A DNA stretch of 64,000 bases from Streptococcus oralis (GCF_021497945.1 NZ_CP046524.1:1461501-1525500), one strand, 5' to 3'; counted from the first letter of the stretch, positions 8,584-18,965 are shown. Translations and numbers: made by a program. Notes: generated from the letters alone by a model not told the origin.

Positions 8584-10800
8584 TTAGCCATTGGTTCGTT
8601 TGACAGAGTAGACTTCTGGCACACTTTTAATCTTATCAACTACTGTCGTTAGAGTTGAGAGGTTTGAGATGCCAAAGGAGACATGGATATTGGCAAATTT
8701 CATATCCTTAGTTGGTTGGGCATTAACGGTTGAGATATTCTTGGTCGTGTTGGAAAGAACTTGTAGAACATCATTTAAGAGACCTGTACGGTTGAGGCCG
8801 TAGATATCGATGTGGGCAATATATTCCTTGCTTGAGTATTGATCTTCCCATTCCACATCAAGGAGACGTTGTTCGTAGTTTTCTTGGGCGCGAAGGTTCA
8901 TACAGTCCACACGGTGAATGGCCACACCACGACCCTTGGTAATATAGCCAACAATGTCATCACCAGGAACGGGATTGCAACACTTAGCAATCCGTACTAG
9001 GAGACCTGAAGCACCTTCAATCACCACACCGCCCTCATGCTTGACCTTGAGCTTCTCCTTATTCTCAACCTTAACCTCACCACCCTTAACTAACTCATCA
9101 GCCTCTGCCCTAGCTTTGGCACGTTCCTCCTCACGGCGTTCCTTTTCAGTCAGACGGTTAAAGACGGTAATAGCACTGATTTCTCCAAAACCAATAGCAG
9201 CAAAGAGGGAGTCTTCTGTCTTGTAGCTGGTCTTTTGAAGGACTTGGTCCATGTGCCGCTTGTCCATATACTTATTAGCCACATAGCCATTCTCTTGGAG
9301 CTGATTAATCAGCAGTTCGCGTCCCTTATTAACAGACAATTCCTTGTCTTGGTTTTTAAAGAACTGACGAATCTTGTTGCGTGCCTTGCTGGTCTTAACC
9401 ATGTTGAGCCAGTCACGACTCGGGCCAAAAGAGTTGGGGTTGGTGATAATTTCAACCTGATCCCCTGTCTTGAGCTTGGTTGTCAGAGGAACCATACGGC
9501 CATTGACCTTAGCACCAGTTGCTTTTTCACCGACTTTGGTATGGATTTCATAGGCAAAATCAATCGGGCCTGAATCTTTTGGAAGGGAGCGAACTGCACC
9601 ATCTGGAGTAAAGACGTAAATCTCCTCCGCCAGATACTCTTCCTTAACAGAGTCCACAAATTCCTTGGCATCATCAGCCTGATCCTGGAGCTCCATCATC
9701 TCCTTGATCCAGTTCATCCCAATAGCAGATTCCTTGCTGTTGACCTGCCCTTTAATGCCTTTCTTATAAGCCCAGTGAGCCGCAACCCCGTACTCAGCCA
9801 CTTCGTGCATTTCCTTGGTACGAATCTGGAATTCAATCGGTCCTTTTGGTCCATAGACAGTCGTATGGATAGACTGGTAACCATTGGCCTTACGGTTTGC
9901 GATATAGTCTTTGAAACGGCCTGGCATAGGTTTCCAAAGTTCATGCACATAACCCAGCATGGCGTAAACATCACTCTGGGTATCCAAGATACAGCGAATG
10001 GCAATCAGGTCATAAATCTCCTCAAAGCGTTTCTTCTTATCCTGCATCTTGCGATAGATAGAGTAGATATGCTTGGGACGGCCATAGATTTTCCCTTTTA
10101 GATTGCGTTCGGAAGTGTAGTCCTCTAACTTTGTCACGACTTCATCGACCAAAGCCTCACGCTCTCTGCGTTTTTCCTTCATCATATGAGTGATCTTGTA
10201 AAACTCAGTTGGATTGAGGTAACGGAAAGATAGATCTTCCAACTCCCACTTGACACTGGAAATCCCTAGACGATGAGCAAGTGGTGCATAAATTTCCATG
10301 GTTTCTCTGGAGATACGCTCTTGCTTGTCCTTTCGAAGGTGTTTGAGAGTCCGCATATTGTGCAAACGGTCCGATAATTTAACCAAGATAACACGGATAT
10401 CCTCTGACATGGCCATAAGCATCTTGCGGTGATTTTCAGCCAATTGTTCCTCAAATGATTTGTACTCAACCTTACCAAGCTTGGTCACCCCATCAACGAT
10501 AATCCGAACATCATGACCGAACTCTCTCTCTAGATCATCCAGTGTCGCATCTGTGTCTTCAACCACGTCATGCAAAAAACCACAAGCAACGGTTACGGCA
10601 TCCAGCTTGAGCTTAGCCAGAATGCCTGCTACCTGAATGGGATGGATAATATAGGGCTCACCTGATTTCCGAAACTGCCCACTATGACAATCAACTGCGT
10701 AAATCAATGCTTTTTGTACAAAAGCAACGTCTTCCTTTGTTAAATATTCTTTCGTTAAAGCGACTACCTGATCGCCCGTCAAATTCACTTCTTTCGGCAT
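8584..10800 (-). CDS. relA: Bifunctional (p)ppGpp synthetase/hydrolase Rel
   Basis: The 738-residue protein makes and degrades the alarmone (p)ppGpp during the stringent response, acting at the ribosome. The order is an N-terminal HD hydrolase domain (H53, HD at 77-78 and EDT after it), a synthetase domain (about 240-350, with NRKANGYQSIH), a TGS domain (about 390-450), a conserved CCNPVPGD segment and a C-terminal ACT domain (about 665-735). The hydrolase residues are intact, so this is the bifunctional Rel type rather than a RelA-only synthase. It is first in an operon with dtd. Confidence 0.97.
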   Translation of the reverse strand: MPKEVNLTGDQVVALTKEYLTKEDVAFVQKALIYAVDCHSGQFRKSGEPYIIHPIQVAGILAKLKLDAVTVACGFLHDVVEDTDATLDDLEREFGHDVRIIVDGVTKLGKVEYKSFEEQLAENHRKMLMAMSEDIRVILVKLSDRLHNMRTLKHLRKDKQERISRETMEIYAPLAHRLGISSVKWELEDLSFRYLNPTEFYKITHMMKEKRREREALVDEVVTKLEDYTSERNLKGKIYGRPKHIYSIYRKMQDKKKRFEEIYDLIAIRCILDTQSDVYAMLGYVHELWKPMPGRFKDYIANRKANGYQSIHTTVYGPKGPIEFQIRTKEMHEVAEYGVAAHWAYKKGIKGQVNSKESAIGMNWIKEMMELQDQADDAKEFVDSVKEEYLAEEIYVFTPDGAVRSLPKDSGPIDFAYEIHTKVGEKATGAKVNGRMVPLTTKLKTGDQVEIITNPNSFGPSRDWLNMVKTSKARNKIRQFFKNQDKELSVNKGRELLINQLQENGYVANKYMDKRHMDQVLQKTSYKTEDSLFAAIGFGEISAITVFNRLTEKERREEERAKARAEADELVKGGEVKVENKEKLKVKHEGGVVIEGASGLLVRIAKCCNPVPGDDIVGYITKGRGVAIHRVDCMNLRAQENYEQRLLDVEWEDQYSSKEYIAHIDIYGLNRTGLLNDVLQVLSNTTKNISTVNAQPTKDMKFANIHVSFGISNLSTLTTVVDKIKSVPEVYSVKRTNG

Positions 10801-10824
10801 CTATACTCTCCAATTCTTCCTACC

Positions 10825-10833
10825 ATTTTATCA
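10825..10833 (-). promoter_or_regulatory. relA extended -10 promoter
   Basis: Read on the minus strand, TGA plus TAAAAT forms an extended -10 about 25 bases before the relA ATG. TTGGAGAG supplies the ribosome binding site. Confidence 0.55.
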
Positions 10834-10890
10834 CTTTTTTAAGGATATGAAAACTAGAAAAGCCTGTTTTTATGCCAATACCAATCATTA

Positions 10891-10924
10891 AAAAAACACT
10901 GCAAGATTTCTCTAGCAGTGTTTT
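10891..10924 (-). terminator. Terminator after msmK
   Basis: On the minus strand AAAACACTGC-type arms (10893-10902 and 10915-10924) flank a 12-base loop and end in a T run. The hairpin lies 15 bases past the msmK stop. Confidence 0.8.
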
Positions 10925-10938
10925 GACATTTCATTTGC

Positions 10939-12069
10939 TTAGTAGACTGTTTTTTCAGTTTCTACATCGAAGAAGTGTGCTTTGTTCAAGTCAAATCCGA
11001 GTTCAACTGTTGCACCTGTTTGCAAGTAGTCACGAGCATCCACTTTGGCAACAAATTCATCTTTACCAACTTGGCAGTAAAGGTGAGATTCTGAACCAAG
11101 CAATTCTGATACTGAGATAGTTGCTTTAACAACAGATTCTGGGAATGTTTCAAGGAAAGCAGGTTCTGCATTCACATCTTCTGGACGGATACCGAAGATC
11201 AATTCTTTTCCTTCGTAGCCTTTGTCACGAAGAACTTTCAAAGCTCCTTCTGGTACTTTCAAGCGGAAACCGTCAGAAACAATTTCGCTACCAACTAGTT
11301 TCACATTGATGAAGTTCATAGCTGGGCTTCCGATGAATCCTGCTACAAATTTGTTAACTGGGTTTTTATAAACCTCTTGAGGGGTACCGATTTGTTCAAC
11401 ACGTCCGATAGTACCTGTACCAGCTGGGTTTTTAGTTGCTGACATGATAACGATACGGTCTGCAAGAGTCATCGCTTCTGTTTGGTCGTGGGTTACGTAG
11501 ATAGTTGTAGCTCCGATACGACGGTGGATTTTCGCGATTTCAGCACGCATAGATACACGAAGTTTGGCATCCAAGTTTGACAAAGGTTCGTCCATCAAGA
11601 ATACTTTTGCATCACGGACGATCGCACGACCCATGGCAACACGTTGACGTTGACCACCTGAAAGGTCAGCAGGTTTACGATCCAAGAATTCTTTCAAACC
11701 AAGAATTGCTGCCGCTTCTTGCACACGTTTGTCAATGTCTTCCTTGCTGTATTTACGCAATTTCAAACCGAAAGCCATGTTGTCATATACAGTCATGTGT
11801 GGGTAAAGAGCGTAGTTTTGGAATACCATGGCGATGTCACGGTCTTTTGGAGCTACGTCGTTGACAACCACGCCATCGATAGATGCAGTACCTTCTGTAA
11901 TGTCTTCAAGACCAGCGATCATACGAAGAGTTGTTGATTTACCACATCCTGAAGGACCTACGAAAACGATAAATTCTTTGTCTTTGATGTCCAAGTTGAA
12001 GTCTTCAACTGAATAGTGTTCGCTGTTTGGATATTTTTTGTAAATATTTTTAAGATTTAATTCTACCAT
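10939..12069 (-). CDS. msmK: Multi-sugar ABC transporter ATP-binding protein MsmK
   Basis: This 376-residue ATPase has Walker [10 protein letters not shown] near residue 40, signature LSGGQRQR near 136, Walker B VFLMDEP near 156 and a C-terminal MalK-like regulatory (TOBE/OB) half. In streptococci MsmK is a shared ATPase that energises several sugar importers (raffinose, maltodextrin, sialic acid). Here it stands alone with no permease or binding-protein gene, as expected of such an orphan. It has a perfect TATAAT -10 with an overlapping cre-like site, so catabolite control by CcpA is likely. GGAGTTCACCT precedes the ATG. Confidence 0.93.
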   Translation of the reverse strand: MVELNLKNIYKKYPNSEHYSVEDFNLDIKDKEFIVFVGPSGCGKSTTLRMIAGLEDITEGTASIDGVVVNDVAPKDRDIAMVFQNYALYPHMTVYDNMAFGLKLRKYSKEDIDKRVQEAAAILGLKEFLDRKPADLSGGQRQRVAMGRAIVRDAKVFLMDEPLSNLDAKLRVSMRAEIAKIHRRIGATTIYVTHDQTEAMTLADRIVIMSATKNPAGTGTIGRVEQIGTPQEVYKNPVNKFVAGFIGSPAMNFINVKLVGSEIVSDGFRLKVPEGALKVLRDKGYEGKELIFGIRPEDVNAEPAFLETFPESVVKATISVSELLGSESHLYCQVGKDEFVAKVDARDYLQTGATVELGFDLNKAHFFDVETEKTVY

Positions 12070-12102
12070 TGAGGTGAACTCCTTTTGTATTTTGATAGTT
12101 TC

Positions 12103-12125
12103 ATTATATATGAAAACGCTTTACT
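12103..12125 (-). promoter_or_regulatory. msmK -10 box and overlapping cre-like site
   Basis: The minus strand carries a perfect TATAAT (12103-12108). Just upstream lies AGTAAAGCGTTTTCA (12111-12125), which fits the CcpA cre consensus at 9 of 11 defined positions. Its position between -35 and -10 predicts repression by CcpA. This is inferred from sequence only. Confidence 0.5.
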
Positions 12126-12151
12126 TTTCTATGGCAAGATGACCAAAAAAA

Positions 12152-12184
12152 TAAAAAAGTTCTGTGCAACTTGCACAAAACTTT
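12152..12184 (-). terminator. Terminator of the PucR-like gene (end of cysS operon)
   Basis: On the minus strand AAGTTTTGTGCAA and TTGCACAGAACTT pair around a very short loop with a T-rich tail. The hairpin overlaps the last bases of the PucR-like gene. Confidence 0.75.
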
Positions 12185-13052
12185 AGAGAATATCTGGTAA
12201 AATCAACTGATAACACAAGGTAAGGTCCGTCAACTCCTTCAACTGAAGCCCTGTCAATTCTTCCCATTTATCAATCTTGTATTGGAGAGAATTGCGATGC
12301 AGATAGAGTTGCTGGGCTGTTTTAGTCAGAACAGCACTGTTTTCCCAAAGGGAGAGAATGATTTCCTGAATCTGGTCCTGATCCAAGATCATCTGGTGCA
12401 GGCATTCCTTGATTACCTTCAGGTCCACAAGTCTTTCCCCCATACTCCAAAGATAGAGCTGTGAAAAAGTGTGAACTCCTTGATGGCCCTGACGCCACCA
12501 AGTCTTAAACAAATCCCGCTCCGCTTTGATCAAGTCGGACAGAGCCTGATACCCAGCCTGTGACCAGACCTGCCCCAACATGATAGACAGACGAAGACCA
12601 AAGTCATACTCAACTGCCTCAATCGTATCGGATAAGATTGAGCGGACAGAGCTGTACTTATCTTGTTGAAGCACAAATACATAATCCTGAGCACCGACCT
12701 GTAGCACCGTCTGGCAGTTGGGAAAAAGAGTCCGCATCATGTCTAGCCAAGAAGCTAGATTTTCCTGTTGGAAATAGGAAAGATGGCAATAAACCAACTG
12801 AATTTTTTTAAATGTTTGCGGTGCCTGCCCCTTCCCCTCAATCAGATAGGAATACCAAGGATTGAGCGAACGAGCCTGCTCTTGCTGGGTCAAAAGGGCA
12901 ACCAGCTGCTTTTCACGCTCGCTGAGCCCAGCTTCCTCCAGTAAAATCCACTTCTGAGAAGCTAAAGGGAGAGTGAGATAGCCTGGTTTCTCTACTGGCT
13001 GATCTGAAATCTGAGCTTCAGGAAACCAGTCTTGTAATTCCTTTGCAATCAT
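12183..13052 (-). CDS. PucR-type helix-turn-helix protein, putative regulator
   Basis: The 289-residue protein has a PucR C-terminal helix-turn-helix at about residues 240-285 (AQQLYLHRNSLQYKID, then CYQLILP), seen in CdaR and PucR regulators. Its N-terminal 230 residues are not recognisable as a known sensor domain. The target genes and ligand are unknown. The neighbour msmK suggests sugar control, but the operon suggests otherwise: the gene starts 3 bases after mrnC and so lies at the end of the cysS-mrnC transcript. It ends in a terminator before msmK. Confidence 0.75.
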   Translation of the reverse strand: MIAKELQDWFPEAQISDQPVEKPGYLTLPLASQKWILLEEAGLSEREKQLVALLTQQEQARSLNPWYSYLIEGKGQAPQTFKKIQLVYCHLSYFQQENLASWLDMMRTLFPNCQTVLQVGAQDYVFVLQQDKYSSVRSILSDTIEAVEYDFGLRLSIMLGQVWSQAGYQALSDLIKAERDLFKTWWRQGHQGVHTFSQLYLWSMGERLVDLKVIKECLHQMILDQDQIQEIILSLWENSAVLTKTAQQLYLHRNSLQYKIDKWEELTGLQLKELTDLTLCYQLILPDIL

Positions 13053-13055
13053 ATC

Positions 13056-13442
13056 CTAGTCCTCCACTTTTTGGATGCACCAAGAAATTATGGTCTCTAG
13101 ACGCTCCACATTTTCAGTCAGATGGAGATAGCCCATCACTGCTTCAAAGCCAGTAGACATACGGTAAGTCACCACATCAGCATTTTTAGCCTTTGTGTGG
13201 CTATTGGTATTGCGACCACGTTTGTAGATTTCTTCTTCCTTTTCCGTCAGGACTTGCTCTTCTAACATAAGGGCAATCAAGCGAGCCTGAGCCTTGGCTG
13301 ACACATACTTGGTCGCCTCTTGGTGGAGTTTATTGGGTTTGGTCATGCCTTTAAGGATGAGATGGCGACGAATATACATGGAGTAAACTGCATCTCCCTC
13401 AAAAGCCAGCGCAATCCCGTTAATGAGATTGACATCAATCAC
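13056..13442 (-). CDS. mrnC: Mini-ribonuclease III (MrnC)
   Basis: This 128-residue protein is an RNase III catalytic domain without the double-stranded RNA-binding domain. The motif GDAVYSMYIRRH near residue 17 holds an active-site aspartate, and YKRGRNTNSHTKAKNADVVTYR is followed by GFEAVMGYLHL with further catalytic acids. In B. subtilis Mini-III trims 23S rRNA precursor ends. The start overlaps the cysS stop by 8 bases, so translation is coupled. The cysS-mrnC pairing is conserved in Firmicutes and supports the assignment. Confidence 0.92.
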   Translation of the reverse strand: MIDVNLINGIALAFEGDAVYSMYIRRHLILKGMTKPNKLHQEATKYVSAKAQARLIALMLEEQVLTEKEEEIYKRGRNTNSHTKAKNADVVTYRMSTGFEAVMGYLHLTENVERLETIISWCIQKVED

Positions 13443-14778
13443 GAGTCCACCTCACTCCATCCTTGGTGTCAAGTAGCTTAATCCCTTGAGCAGCCAATTG
13501 ATCACGGATTTGGTCCGCTGTCGCAAAGTCACGATTAGCACGCGCTTCTTGACGTTTTTGGATTAAGGCTTCAATGTCTGCATCCAAAACTTCCTCTACA
13601 AAGACAATCCCAAAGACTTCCAACATATCTGCAAGAGCTTCCTTAACACTTGCATCATAGTTTCCTGAGTTGATCCACTTGGCCATTTCAAAGACAACTG
13701 TGATGCCGTTGGCAGAGTTGAAATCCTCATCCATAGCGGCTACAAACTTATCTTTAAAGGCTTGTAACTCTTGGACATCAACACTCCCAGTAAATGGCTG
13801 CTCATAAGTGTTCTTCAGATACTTGAGATTAGTCTCCGCATCACGCACTGCTTTTTCCGTAAAGTTGATTGGCTTGCGATAATGTTGGGTCGCAAAGAAG
13901 AAACGAAGCACTTGTCCATCAATAGTTTTAAGGGCATCGTGTACGGTGATAAAGTTGCCCAAGGACTTGGACATCTTGACATTATCGATGTTGACAAAGC
14001 CATTGTGCATCCAGTAGTTGGCGAAAGTCTTGCCTGTTTTTGCTTCTGACTGGGCAATTTCATTAGTGTGGTGAGGAAACTCAAGGTCTGCTCCACCACC
14101 GTGGATATCAATGGTATCACCTAGAATCTCTGTCGACATAACCGAACACTCGATATGCCAGCCCGGACGACCAGGTCCCCAAGGACTATCCCAAGAAATC
14201 TCGCCTGGTTTGGCAGCTTTCCAAAGGGCAAAGTCTACAGGATTTTCCTTGCGAGCCGTTTCTTCATCGGTACGACCTGAAGCACCTAGCTCCAAATCTT
14301 CCAAGGTTTTATTGGCCAATCTAGCATAGTTGTGGGATTTTTCCACACGGAAGTAAACATCCCCTTGACTCTCATAGGCAAAGCCTTTCTCAATCAAGTC
14401 TTCCACAAAACGGATAATGTCCGCCATAAACTCCACTACACGCGGATGGCGGGTAGCAGGTTTGACACCCAAGGCTGTCACGTCCTCACGAAAGGCAGCG
14501 ATGTACTTGTCCGCCACTTCCTGAGGCGTGATGCCTTCTTCCTTGGCACGGTTGATAATCTTATCATCCACATCCGTAAAATTGGAAATATAGGTAACCT
14601 CATACCCACGGTACTCAAAATAACGACGAATGGTATCAAAAGCCACCGTCGAACGGGCATTCCCCACGTGGATATAGTTGTAGACGGTTGGCCCACAGAC
14701 ATACATCTTAACCTTGCCGTCCTCGATAGGGACAAATTCTCGCAAATCACGAGACATGGTGTCATAGATTTTAATCAT
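13435..14778 (-). CDS. cysS: Cysteine-tRNA ligase CysS
   Basis: The 447-residue class I aminoacyl-tRNA synthetase charges tRNA-Cys in the cytosol. The HIGH-type motif is HVGN at residues 37-40 and the KMSKS loop appears as KMSKSLGN near residue 270. The zinc ligands are seen in CGPTVY (C28), GWHIECSV and the following HTNE segment. Length is normal. It is followed with overlap by mrnC and preceded by a GNAT gene and cysE, so serine acetylation, cysteine use and RNA processing lie in one run of genes. Confidence 0.97.
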   Translation of the reverse strand: MIKIYDTMSRDLREFVPIEDGKVKMYVCGPTVYNYIHVGNARSTVAFDTIRRYFEYRGYEVTYISNFTDVDDKIINRAKEEGITPQEVADKYIAAFREDVTALGVKPATRHPRVVEFMADIIRFVEDLIEKGFAYESQGDVYFRVEKSHNYARLANKTLEDLELGASGRTDEETARKENPVDFALWKAAKPGEISWDSPWGPGRPGWHIECSVMSTEILGDTIDIHGGGADLEFPHHTNEIAQSEAKTGKTFANYWMHNGFVNIDNVKMSKSLGNFITVHDALKTIDGQVLRFFFATQHYRKPINFTEKAVRDAETNLKYLKNTYEQPFTGSVDVQELQAFKDKFVAAMDEDFNSANGITVVFEMAKWINSGNYDASVKEALADMLEVFGIVFVEEVLDADIEALIQKRQEARANRDFATADQIRDQLAAQGIKLLDTKDGVRWTRD

Positions 14779-14859
14779 AAATCATAATCAGGAAAGCTAA
14801 AATCCAAGAACTGTTAGTTTCATCACTAAAAGTTCAATTGAATTTCAGTCCGAATATCT

Positions 14860-15744
14860 CTACACTTCGGAATCCCTTGCTCCTTTCTCATTCAGATAAA
14901 CCACCTGAGTCTGTTTGACAAAGCCGATTTTTTCATACAAGCACTTGGCACCTACGTTGCTATCCTCTACTGCAATCTGAAATTCCTTATCATTTTGCTC
15001 AATCAGTTGGTTGACTAGAGATTTTGCTAAGTAGCTTCCATAGCCTTTTCCACGTTCAGGTTCCGATATTACCAAACCATAGAGGTAATTCGTATTAGTC
15101 GATAAATCTACCGTGCAAGTTCCAATAATCTGACCGTTTTTTAATAAAATATATAGGCGACTTTCTGGATCTTTCAGAGCTTCGGCGACATATCTATCCG
15201 CAACTTCTCTCGATTCATGTTCCTCTGAAAATGCCTGAAATTTTAACTGGCTAATTTGCTCCTGATACGAACTATCTGCTAACAAAACTTCAATATTGGA
15301 AAGTTTTGCTAACTGATAAGGTCTTCTATCCTTACCTAACCAGGTTTCTGTCTCTTCATCCTCGACCAATCCCCAGTTGCTGACAAAATCAGGATGACGC
15401 TCTAGAAAAATACGTTCTGTCTGAAAAGTAACTGAACGAATAGGGAAAGAAGCCGTTTCTTTCTCAAAACTCGTAAACAAAGCACGCGCAATTCCCTGAC
15501 GGCGATGATTTGGATGAACCAGTATCGTCACTTCCACATCTTGGTCATCAGCATAGACGGTTAATAGACCAACAAGTTCGCCTTTTTCATAATAAAGGAA
15601 AAAGGCGGGTATGTTTGGGTCAAAATTAAGCATGTTAGAGAGATAGGGATCACGATAAGTTCCATCATGGGATTGGCAACAATTAATTAGTTTTTTCGCC
15701 TCAGATAACTCCTCTTGGCTTAACTTGTTTCTTGCTTGAATCAT
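14860..15744 (-). CDS. Tandem GNAT-domain N-acetyltransferase
   Basis: The 294-residue protein contains two GNAT folds. The N-terminal half has the acetyl-CoA-binding motif RRQGIA at about 81-86 after ILVHPNH. The C-terminal half has RGKGYG at about 235-240 after LVISEPE. Both copies keep the Q/RxxGxG/A signature, so each may bind acetyl-CoA. The substrate is unknown. It starts 11 bases after the cysE stop and lies between cysE and cysS, an arrangement I recall from pneumococcus. Role in cysteine metabolism is only inferred from position. Confidence 0.8.
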   Translation of the reverse strand: MIQARNKLSQEELSEAKKLINCCQSHDGTYRDPYLSNMLNFDPNIPAFFLYYEKGELVGLLTVYADDQDVEVTILVHPNHRRQGIARALFTSFEKETASFPIRSVTFQTERIFLERHPDFVSNWGLVEDEETETWLGKDRRPYQLAKLSNIEVLLADSSYQEQISQLKFQAFSEEHESREVADRYVAEALKDPESRLYILLKNGQIIGTCTVDLSTNTNYLYGLVISEPERGKGYGSYLAKSLVNQLIEQNDKEFQIAVEDSNVGAKCLYEKIGFVKQTQVVYLNEKGARDSEV

Positions 15745-15755
15745 ATAGATACCCT

Positions 15756-16373
15756 CTACAAACCAGACGATCTGTGACTGGCTTCTTTAGCCTGCTCGAG
15801 TTTATTGACGTAGTACTCTCGTTTTTCTTCGACTTCGTGAATGACAGGCTCATCCTTCTTACCATGAAGGCGGACAATCTTGGCTGGAATACCGACAACT
15901 GTCACATCACTAGGCACGTCTGCCACGACAACTGCTGCTGCACCGACCTTGGCATTTTCACCGATTTCTACAGGCCCGATAACTTGGGCATGGGCTGATA
16001 TGAGTGCTCCCTTTCGTACAGTCGGATGGCGTTTGCCACAGTCTTTCCCTGTTCCACCAAGAGTCACTCCGTGATAGAGAAGAACGCCTTTTTCAACAAT
16101 CGCTGTCTCTCCAATCACCAAGCCTGAACCGTGGTCGATAAAGACACCTGAATCAATCTGAGCACCCGGATGTATCTCGATCTGGGTCCAGAAGCGCCAA
16201 AACTGACTGTGCATACGAGCCAGGAGTTTGAAGCCATGCTTCCAGAGAAAATGGGAAAGACGGTGGGCCGCCAAGGCCTTGACACCTGGATAAGTCAGCA
16301 AAACCTCCAAAGTGGTGCGGGCCGCTGGATCATTTTCTTTTACGATATCAATGGTTTCGCGCCACCATCCCAT
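15756..16373 (-). CDS. cysE: Serine O-acetyltransferase CysE
   Basis: The 205-residue enzyme makes O-acetylserine from serine and acetyl-CoA, the first step of cysteine synthesis. It has an N-terminal helical region (MGWWRETIDIVKENDPA) and then a left-handed beta-helix of hexapeptide repeats. The catalytic region contains HPGAQID, DHGSGLVIGET and VTLGGTGKDCGKRHPT. The short C-terminal tail after the repeats may hold the feedback site for cysteine. It starts 15 bases after the pnp stop, so it is probably co-transcribed with pnp. Confidence 0.95.
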   Translation of the reverse strand: MGWWRETIDIVKENDPAARTTLEVLLTYPGVKALAAHRLSHFLWKHGFKLLARMHSQFWRFWTQIEIHPGAQIDSGVFIDHGSGLVIGETAIVEKGVLLYHGVTLGGTGKDCGKRHPTVRKGALISAHAQVIGPVEIGENAKVGAAAVVVADVPSDVTVVGIPAKIVRLHGKKDEPVIHEVEEKREYYVNKLEQAKEASHRSSGL

Positions 16374-16388
16374 ACATTTCTCCTTTTC

Positions 16389-18602
16389 TTATTCTGAATC
16401 TTTTGGTGTTTCTGTAAATTCTTTCTTAGGTTTGTGGTCCTTGTGATGACGTGGACGGTGAGGACGTTCAGACTTTTCGCCTTTTTCATCATGCTCAGGT
16501 TTTGGTGGACGAGGAAGAAGAGCTTTCATAGAGGCATCAATACGGCCTTTTTCATCAATCTTGATAACCTTAACGTCGACTTCATCACCGATAGCTACCA
16601 AGTCCTCGACACGGTTGGTACGAGTCCAAGCCATTTCTGAGATGTGAACGAGGGCATCTGTCTTGTCAAAGAGATTGACAAAGGCACCGAATTTCTCGAT
16701 ACGAACAACTTTAGCATGGTAAACTTCATCCACTTTGGCTTCACGAACCAAGCCAGCGATGATTTCTTTGGTTCGGTTAATGGCATCTTGGTCGCTAGAG
16801 TAGATGGACACATTTCCTTCTTCGTCGATATCAATCTTAACGCCTGTTTCAGCGATAATCTTGTCGATGGTTTCTCCACCCTTACCGATGACAATCTTGA
16901 TCTTGTCGACATCAATCTTGATGGTATCAATTTTCGGAGCAGTTGGAGCCAATTCTGGACGAACTTCTGGAATAGTTGCTTCAATCACATCAAGGATTTC
17001 AAAACGCGCTTTTTTGGCTTGAGCAAGAGCCTCAGTCAAGATTTCTGCAGTAATTCCTTGAATTTTGATATCCATTTGAAGGGCTGTAATCCCGTCGCGA
17101 GTACCTGCAACCTTAAAGTCCATGTCTCCAAAGTGGTCTTCCAAACCTTGGATATCTGTCAATACTGTGTAGTTATTTCCATCTGAGATGAGACCCATGG
17201 CAATACCAGCTACTGGCGCCTTGATTGGCACACCACCAGCCATAAGGGCAAGAGTTCCCGCACAGATTGAAGCTTGAGAAGAAGAACCGTTTGATTCTAA
17301 TACTTCAGCTACCAAGCGGATCGCATATGGGAATTCTTCCAAGCTTGGCAAAACTTGCGCAAGAGCACGCTCACCGAGAGCACCGTGACCAATTTCACGA
17401 CGACCTGGCGCACCATAACGACCAGTTTCCCCTACAGAGTATTGCGGGAAGTTATAGTGGTGCATAAAGCGTTTCTTGTACTCTGGGTCCAAACCATCGA
17501 TGATTTGAGTTTCTCCCATCGGAGCCAAAGTCAAGACTGAAAGGGCTTGAGTTTGTCCACGAGTGAAAAGACCGGAACCGTGTACACGAGGAAGATAGTC
17601 AACCTGCGCATCTAAAGGACGGATTTCATCGACCTTACGACCGTCAGGACGCACCTTATCTTCTGTAATCAAACGGCGCACTTCAGCGTGTTCCATTTGT
17701 TCCAAGATTTCAGCCACATCTCGCATGATACGGTCACATTCTTCATGGTCTGCATATTTTTCTTCGTAAACCGCTGTTACTTGGTCTTTAACTGCTTGAG
17801 TTGCAGCTTCACGAGCCAATTTTTCTTCTACTTGGACCGCTGTTTGGAGGTCGCTGTTGTAAGCTGCAATGATTTCAGCTTGCAAGTCAGCGTCTACATG
17901 AAGCAATTCCACTTCTGCTTTTTCTTTACCGACTGCCGCAACGATTTCTTCTTGGAAGGCAATCAATTCTTTGACTGCTTCGTGCCCTTTCAGAAGGGCT
18001 TCCAACATGATATCTTCAGACAGTTCCTTGGCACCAGACTCAACCATGTTGATAGCATGCTTGGTCCCAGCTACTGTCAATTCAAGAAGCGATTGCTCTG
18101 CCTGTTCTTGAGTAGGGTTGATGATGATTTGGCCATCAACATAACCCACTTGTACCCCAGCGATTGGTCCGTCAAAAGGAATGTCTGAGATAGAAAGCGC
18201 CAAGGATGAACCAAACATAGCCGCCATTGGTGCAGATGCATTTTCATCATAAGAAAGAACCGTATTGATGACTTGCACTTCATTACGGAAACCTTCCGCA
18301 AACATAGGGCGGATTGGACGGTCAATCAAACGCGCTGTCAAGGTCGCATCTGTTGAAGGACGTCCTTCACGTTTCATAAAGCCTCCAGGAAACTTCCCAG
18401 CCGCATACATTTTTTCTTCATAGTTGACTTGGAGTGGGAAGAAATCCCCAGTTGCCATTTTCTTAGACATGACGGCTGCAGTCAAGACAGTTGACTCACC
18501 GTAACGCACGACAACAGCTCCGTTTGCTTGCTTGGCAACCTGACCAGTCTCTACGATTAACTCACGACCCGCAAAAGTCGTTTGAAACACTTGTTTTGTC
18601 AT
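16389..18602 (-). CDS. pnp: Polyribonucleotide nucleotidyltransferase (PNPase)
   Basis: The 737-residue phosphorolytic 3'-5' exonuclease degrades mRNA and takes part in RNA quality control. Two RNase PH-like halves flank a helical linker, and the active half contains [14 protein letters not shown] and SNGSSSQAS. The C-terminus holds a KH domain ([11 protein letters not shown], near 560) and an S1 domain (about 620-690), then a charged [18 protein letters not shown] tail. The start at 18602 follows AAAGGGGAT and gives the normal family length. A 45-residue upstream extension covers the structured leader and is rejected. Confidence 0.96.
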   Translation of the reverse strand: MTKQVFQTTFAGRELIVETGQVAKQANGAVVVRYGESTVLTAAVMSKKMATGDFFPLQVNYEEKMYAAGKFPGGFMKREGRPSTDATLTARLIDRPIRPMFAEGFRNEVQVINTVLSYDENASAPMAAMFGSSLALSISDIPFDGPIAGVQVGYVDGQIIINPTQEQAEQSLLELTVAGTKHAINMVESGAKELSEDIMLEALLKGHEAVKELIAFQEEIVAAVGKEKAEVELLHVDADLQAEIIAAYNSDLQTAVQVEEKLAREAATQAVKDQVTAVYEEKYADHEECDRIMRDVAEILEQMEHAEVRRLITEDKVRPDGRKVDEIRPLDAQVDYLPRVHGSGLFTRGQTQALSVLTLAPMGETQIIDGLDPEYKKRFMHHYNFPQYSVGETGRYGAPGRREIGHGALGERALAQVLPSLEEFPYAIRLVAEVLESNGSSSQASICAGTLALMAGGVPIKAPVAGIAMGLISDGNNYTVLTDIQGLEDHFGDMDFKVAGTRDGITALQMDIKIQGITAEILTEALAQAKKARFEILDVIEATIPEVRPELAPTAPKIDTIKIDVDKIKIVIGKGGETIDKIIAETGVKIDIDEEGNVSIYSSDQDAINRTKEIIAGLVREAKVDEVYHAKVVRIEKFGAFVNLFDKTDALVHISEMAWTRTNRVEDLVAIGDEVDVKVIKIDEKGRIDASMKALLPRPPKPEHDEKGEKSERPHRPRHHKDHKPKKEFTETPKDSE

Positions 18603-18626
18603 TTTAATCCCCTTTGGATTGATGAA

Positions 18627-18632
18627 ATTATA
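18627..18632 (-). promoter_or_regulatory. Candidate pnp -10 box close to the start codon
   Basis: A perfect TATAAT on the minus strand lies 24 bases before the pnp ATG, with the AAAGGGG ribosome binding site downstream. No good -35 is visible, as CCTGAT occupies that place. If it is used, the structured element at 18651-18759 lies upstream of the transcript rather than in its leader. Confidence 0.4.
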
Positions 18633-18650
18633 CGCCTTGCCTACAAAAAT

Positions 18651-18759
18651 CAGGATACAAAGGGCGTAAAGAATCCCGTATGAAAATAGGAGATTGGCGC
18701 AGTGTGCGATGCACACCAGGAAATCTATCTTTTTCACTAGGGATTTAGCCCGTGTTCAA
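18651..18759 (-). other. Structured intergenic element, copy A (109 bp), upstream of pnp
   Basis: Read on the minus strand the element runs from TTGAACACG to TTTGTATCCTG. A long-range stem pairs GGGC (18662-18665) with GCCC (18748-18751) and AATCCC (18672-18677) with GGGATT (18740-18745). An inner hairpin GTGTGC-GAT-GCACAC lies at 18702-18716. It shares length, boundaries and fold with copies B and C near 56800-57000, but the paired bases differ. It lies in the 466-base gap between pnp and metF. The family name is unknown to me. Confidence 0.65.
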
Positions 18760-18812
18760 CTATCTAAATACCTTGAAAAGTTTAAAAATATTATTCTTTA
18801 GCATTTGTATCT

Positions 18813-18841
18813 TTTATAGCATAGCAGATTTGAATAGCTAA
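18813..18841 (-). promoter_or_regulatory. Candidate distal pnp promoter
   Basis: On the minus strand TTAGCT, 17 bases and TATAAA with a TGC extension form a plausible promoter. It would give pnp a leader of about 200 bases that contains structured element A. Confidence 0.45.
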
Positions 18842-18928
18842 GAATCTGTTTATACCCTCATCTTTGTATCAAGTACGTACAGAGTCTATTTTATCATATT
18901 TTTCTTAAAAAGTGCGGGCTTTTCTATT

Positions 18929-18965
18929 AAAAAGGAACCATTCCCCCATGAAAAGAGGAATGGTT
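18929..18965 (-). terminator. Terminator downstream of metF
   Basis: Minus-strand arms AACCATTCC (18957-18965) and GGAATGGTT (18936-18944) flank a loop and end in a run of five Ts. The hairpin lies about 100 bases beyond the metF stop. Confidence 0.75.

Noticed and set aside
18603..18737. N-terminal extension of PNPase by 45 residues
   Set aside because: It covers most of a structured non-coding element and no PNPase has it; ATG 18602 follows AAAGGGG and gives normal length.
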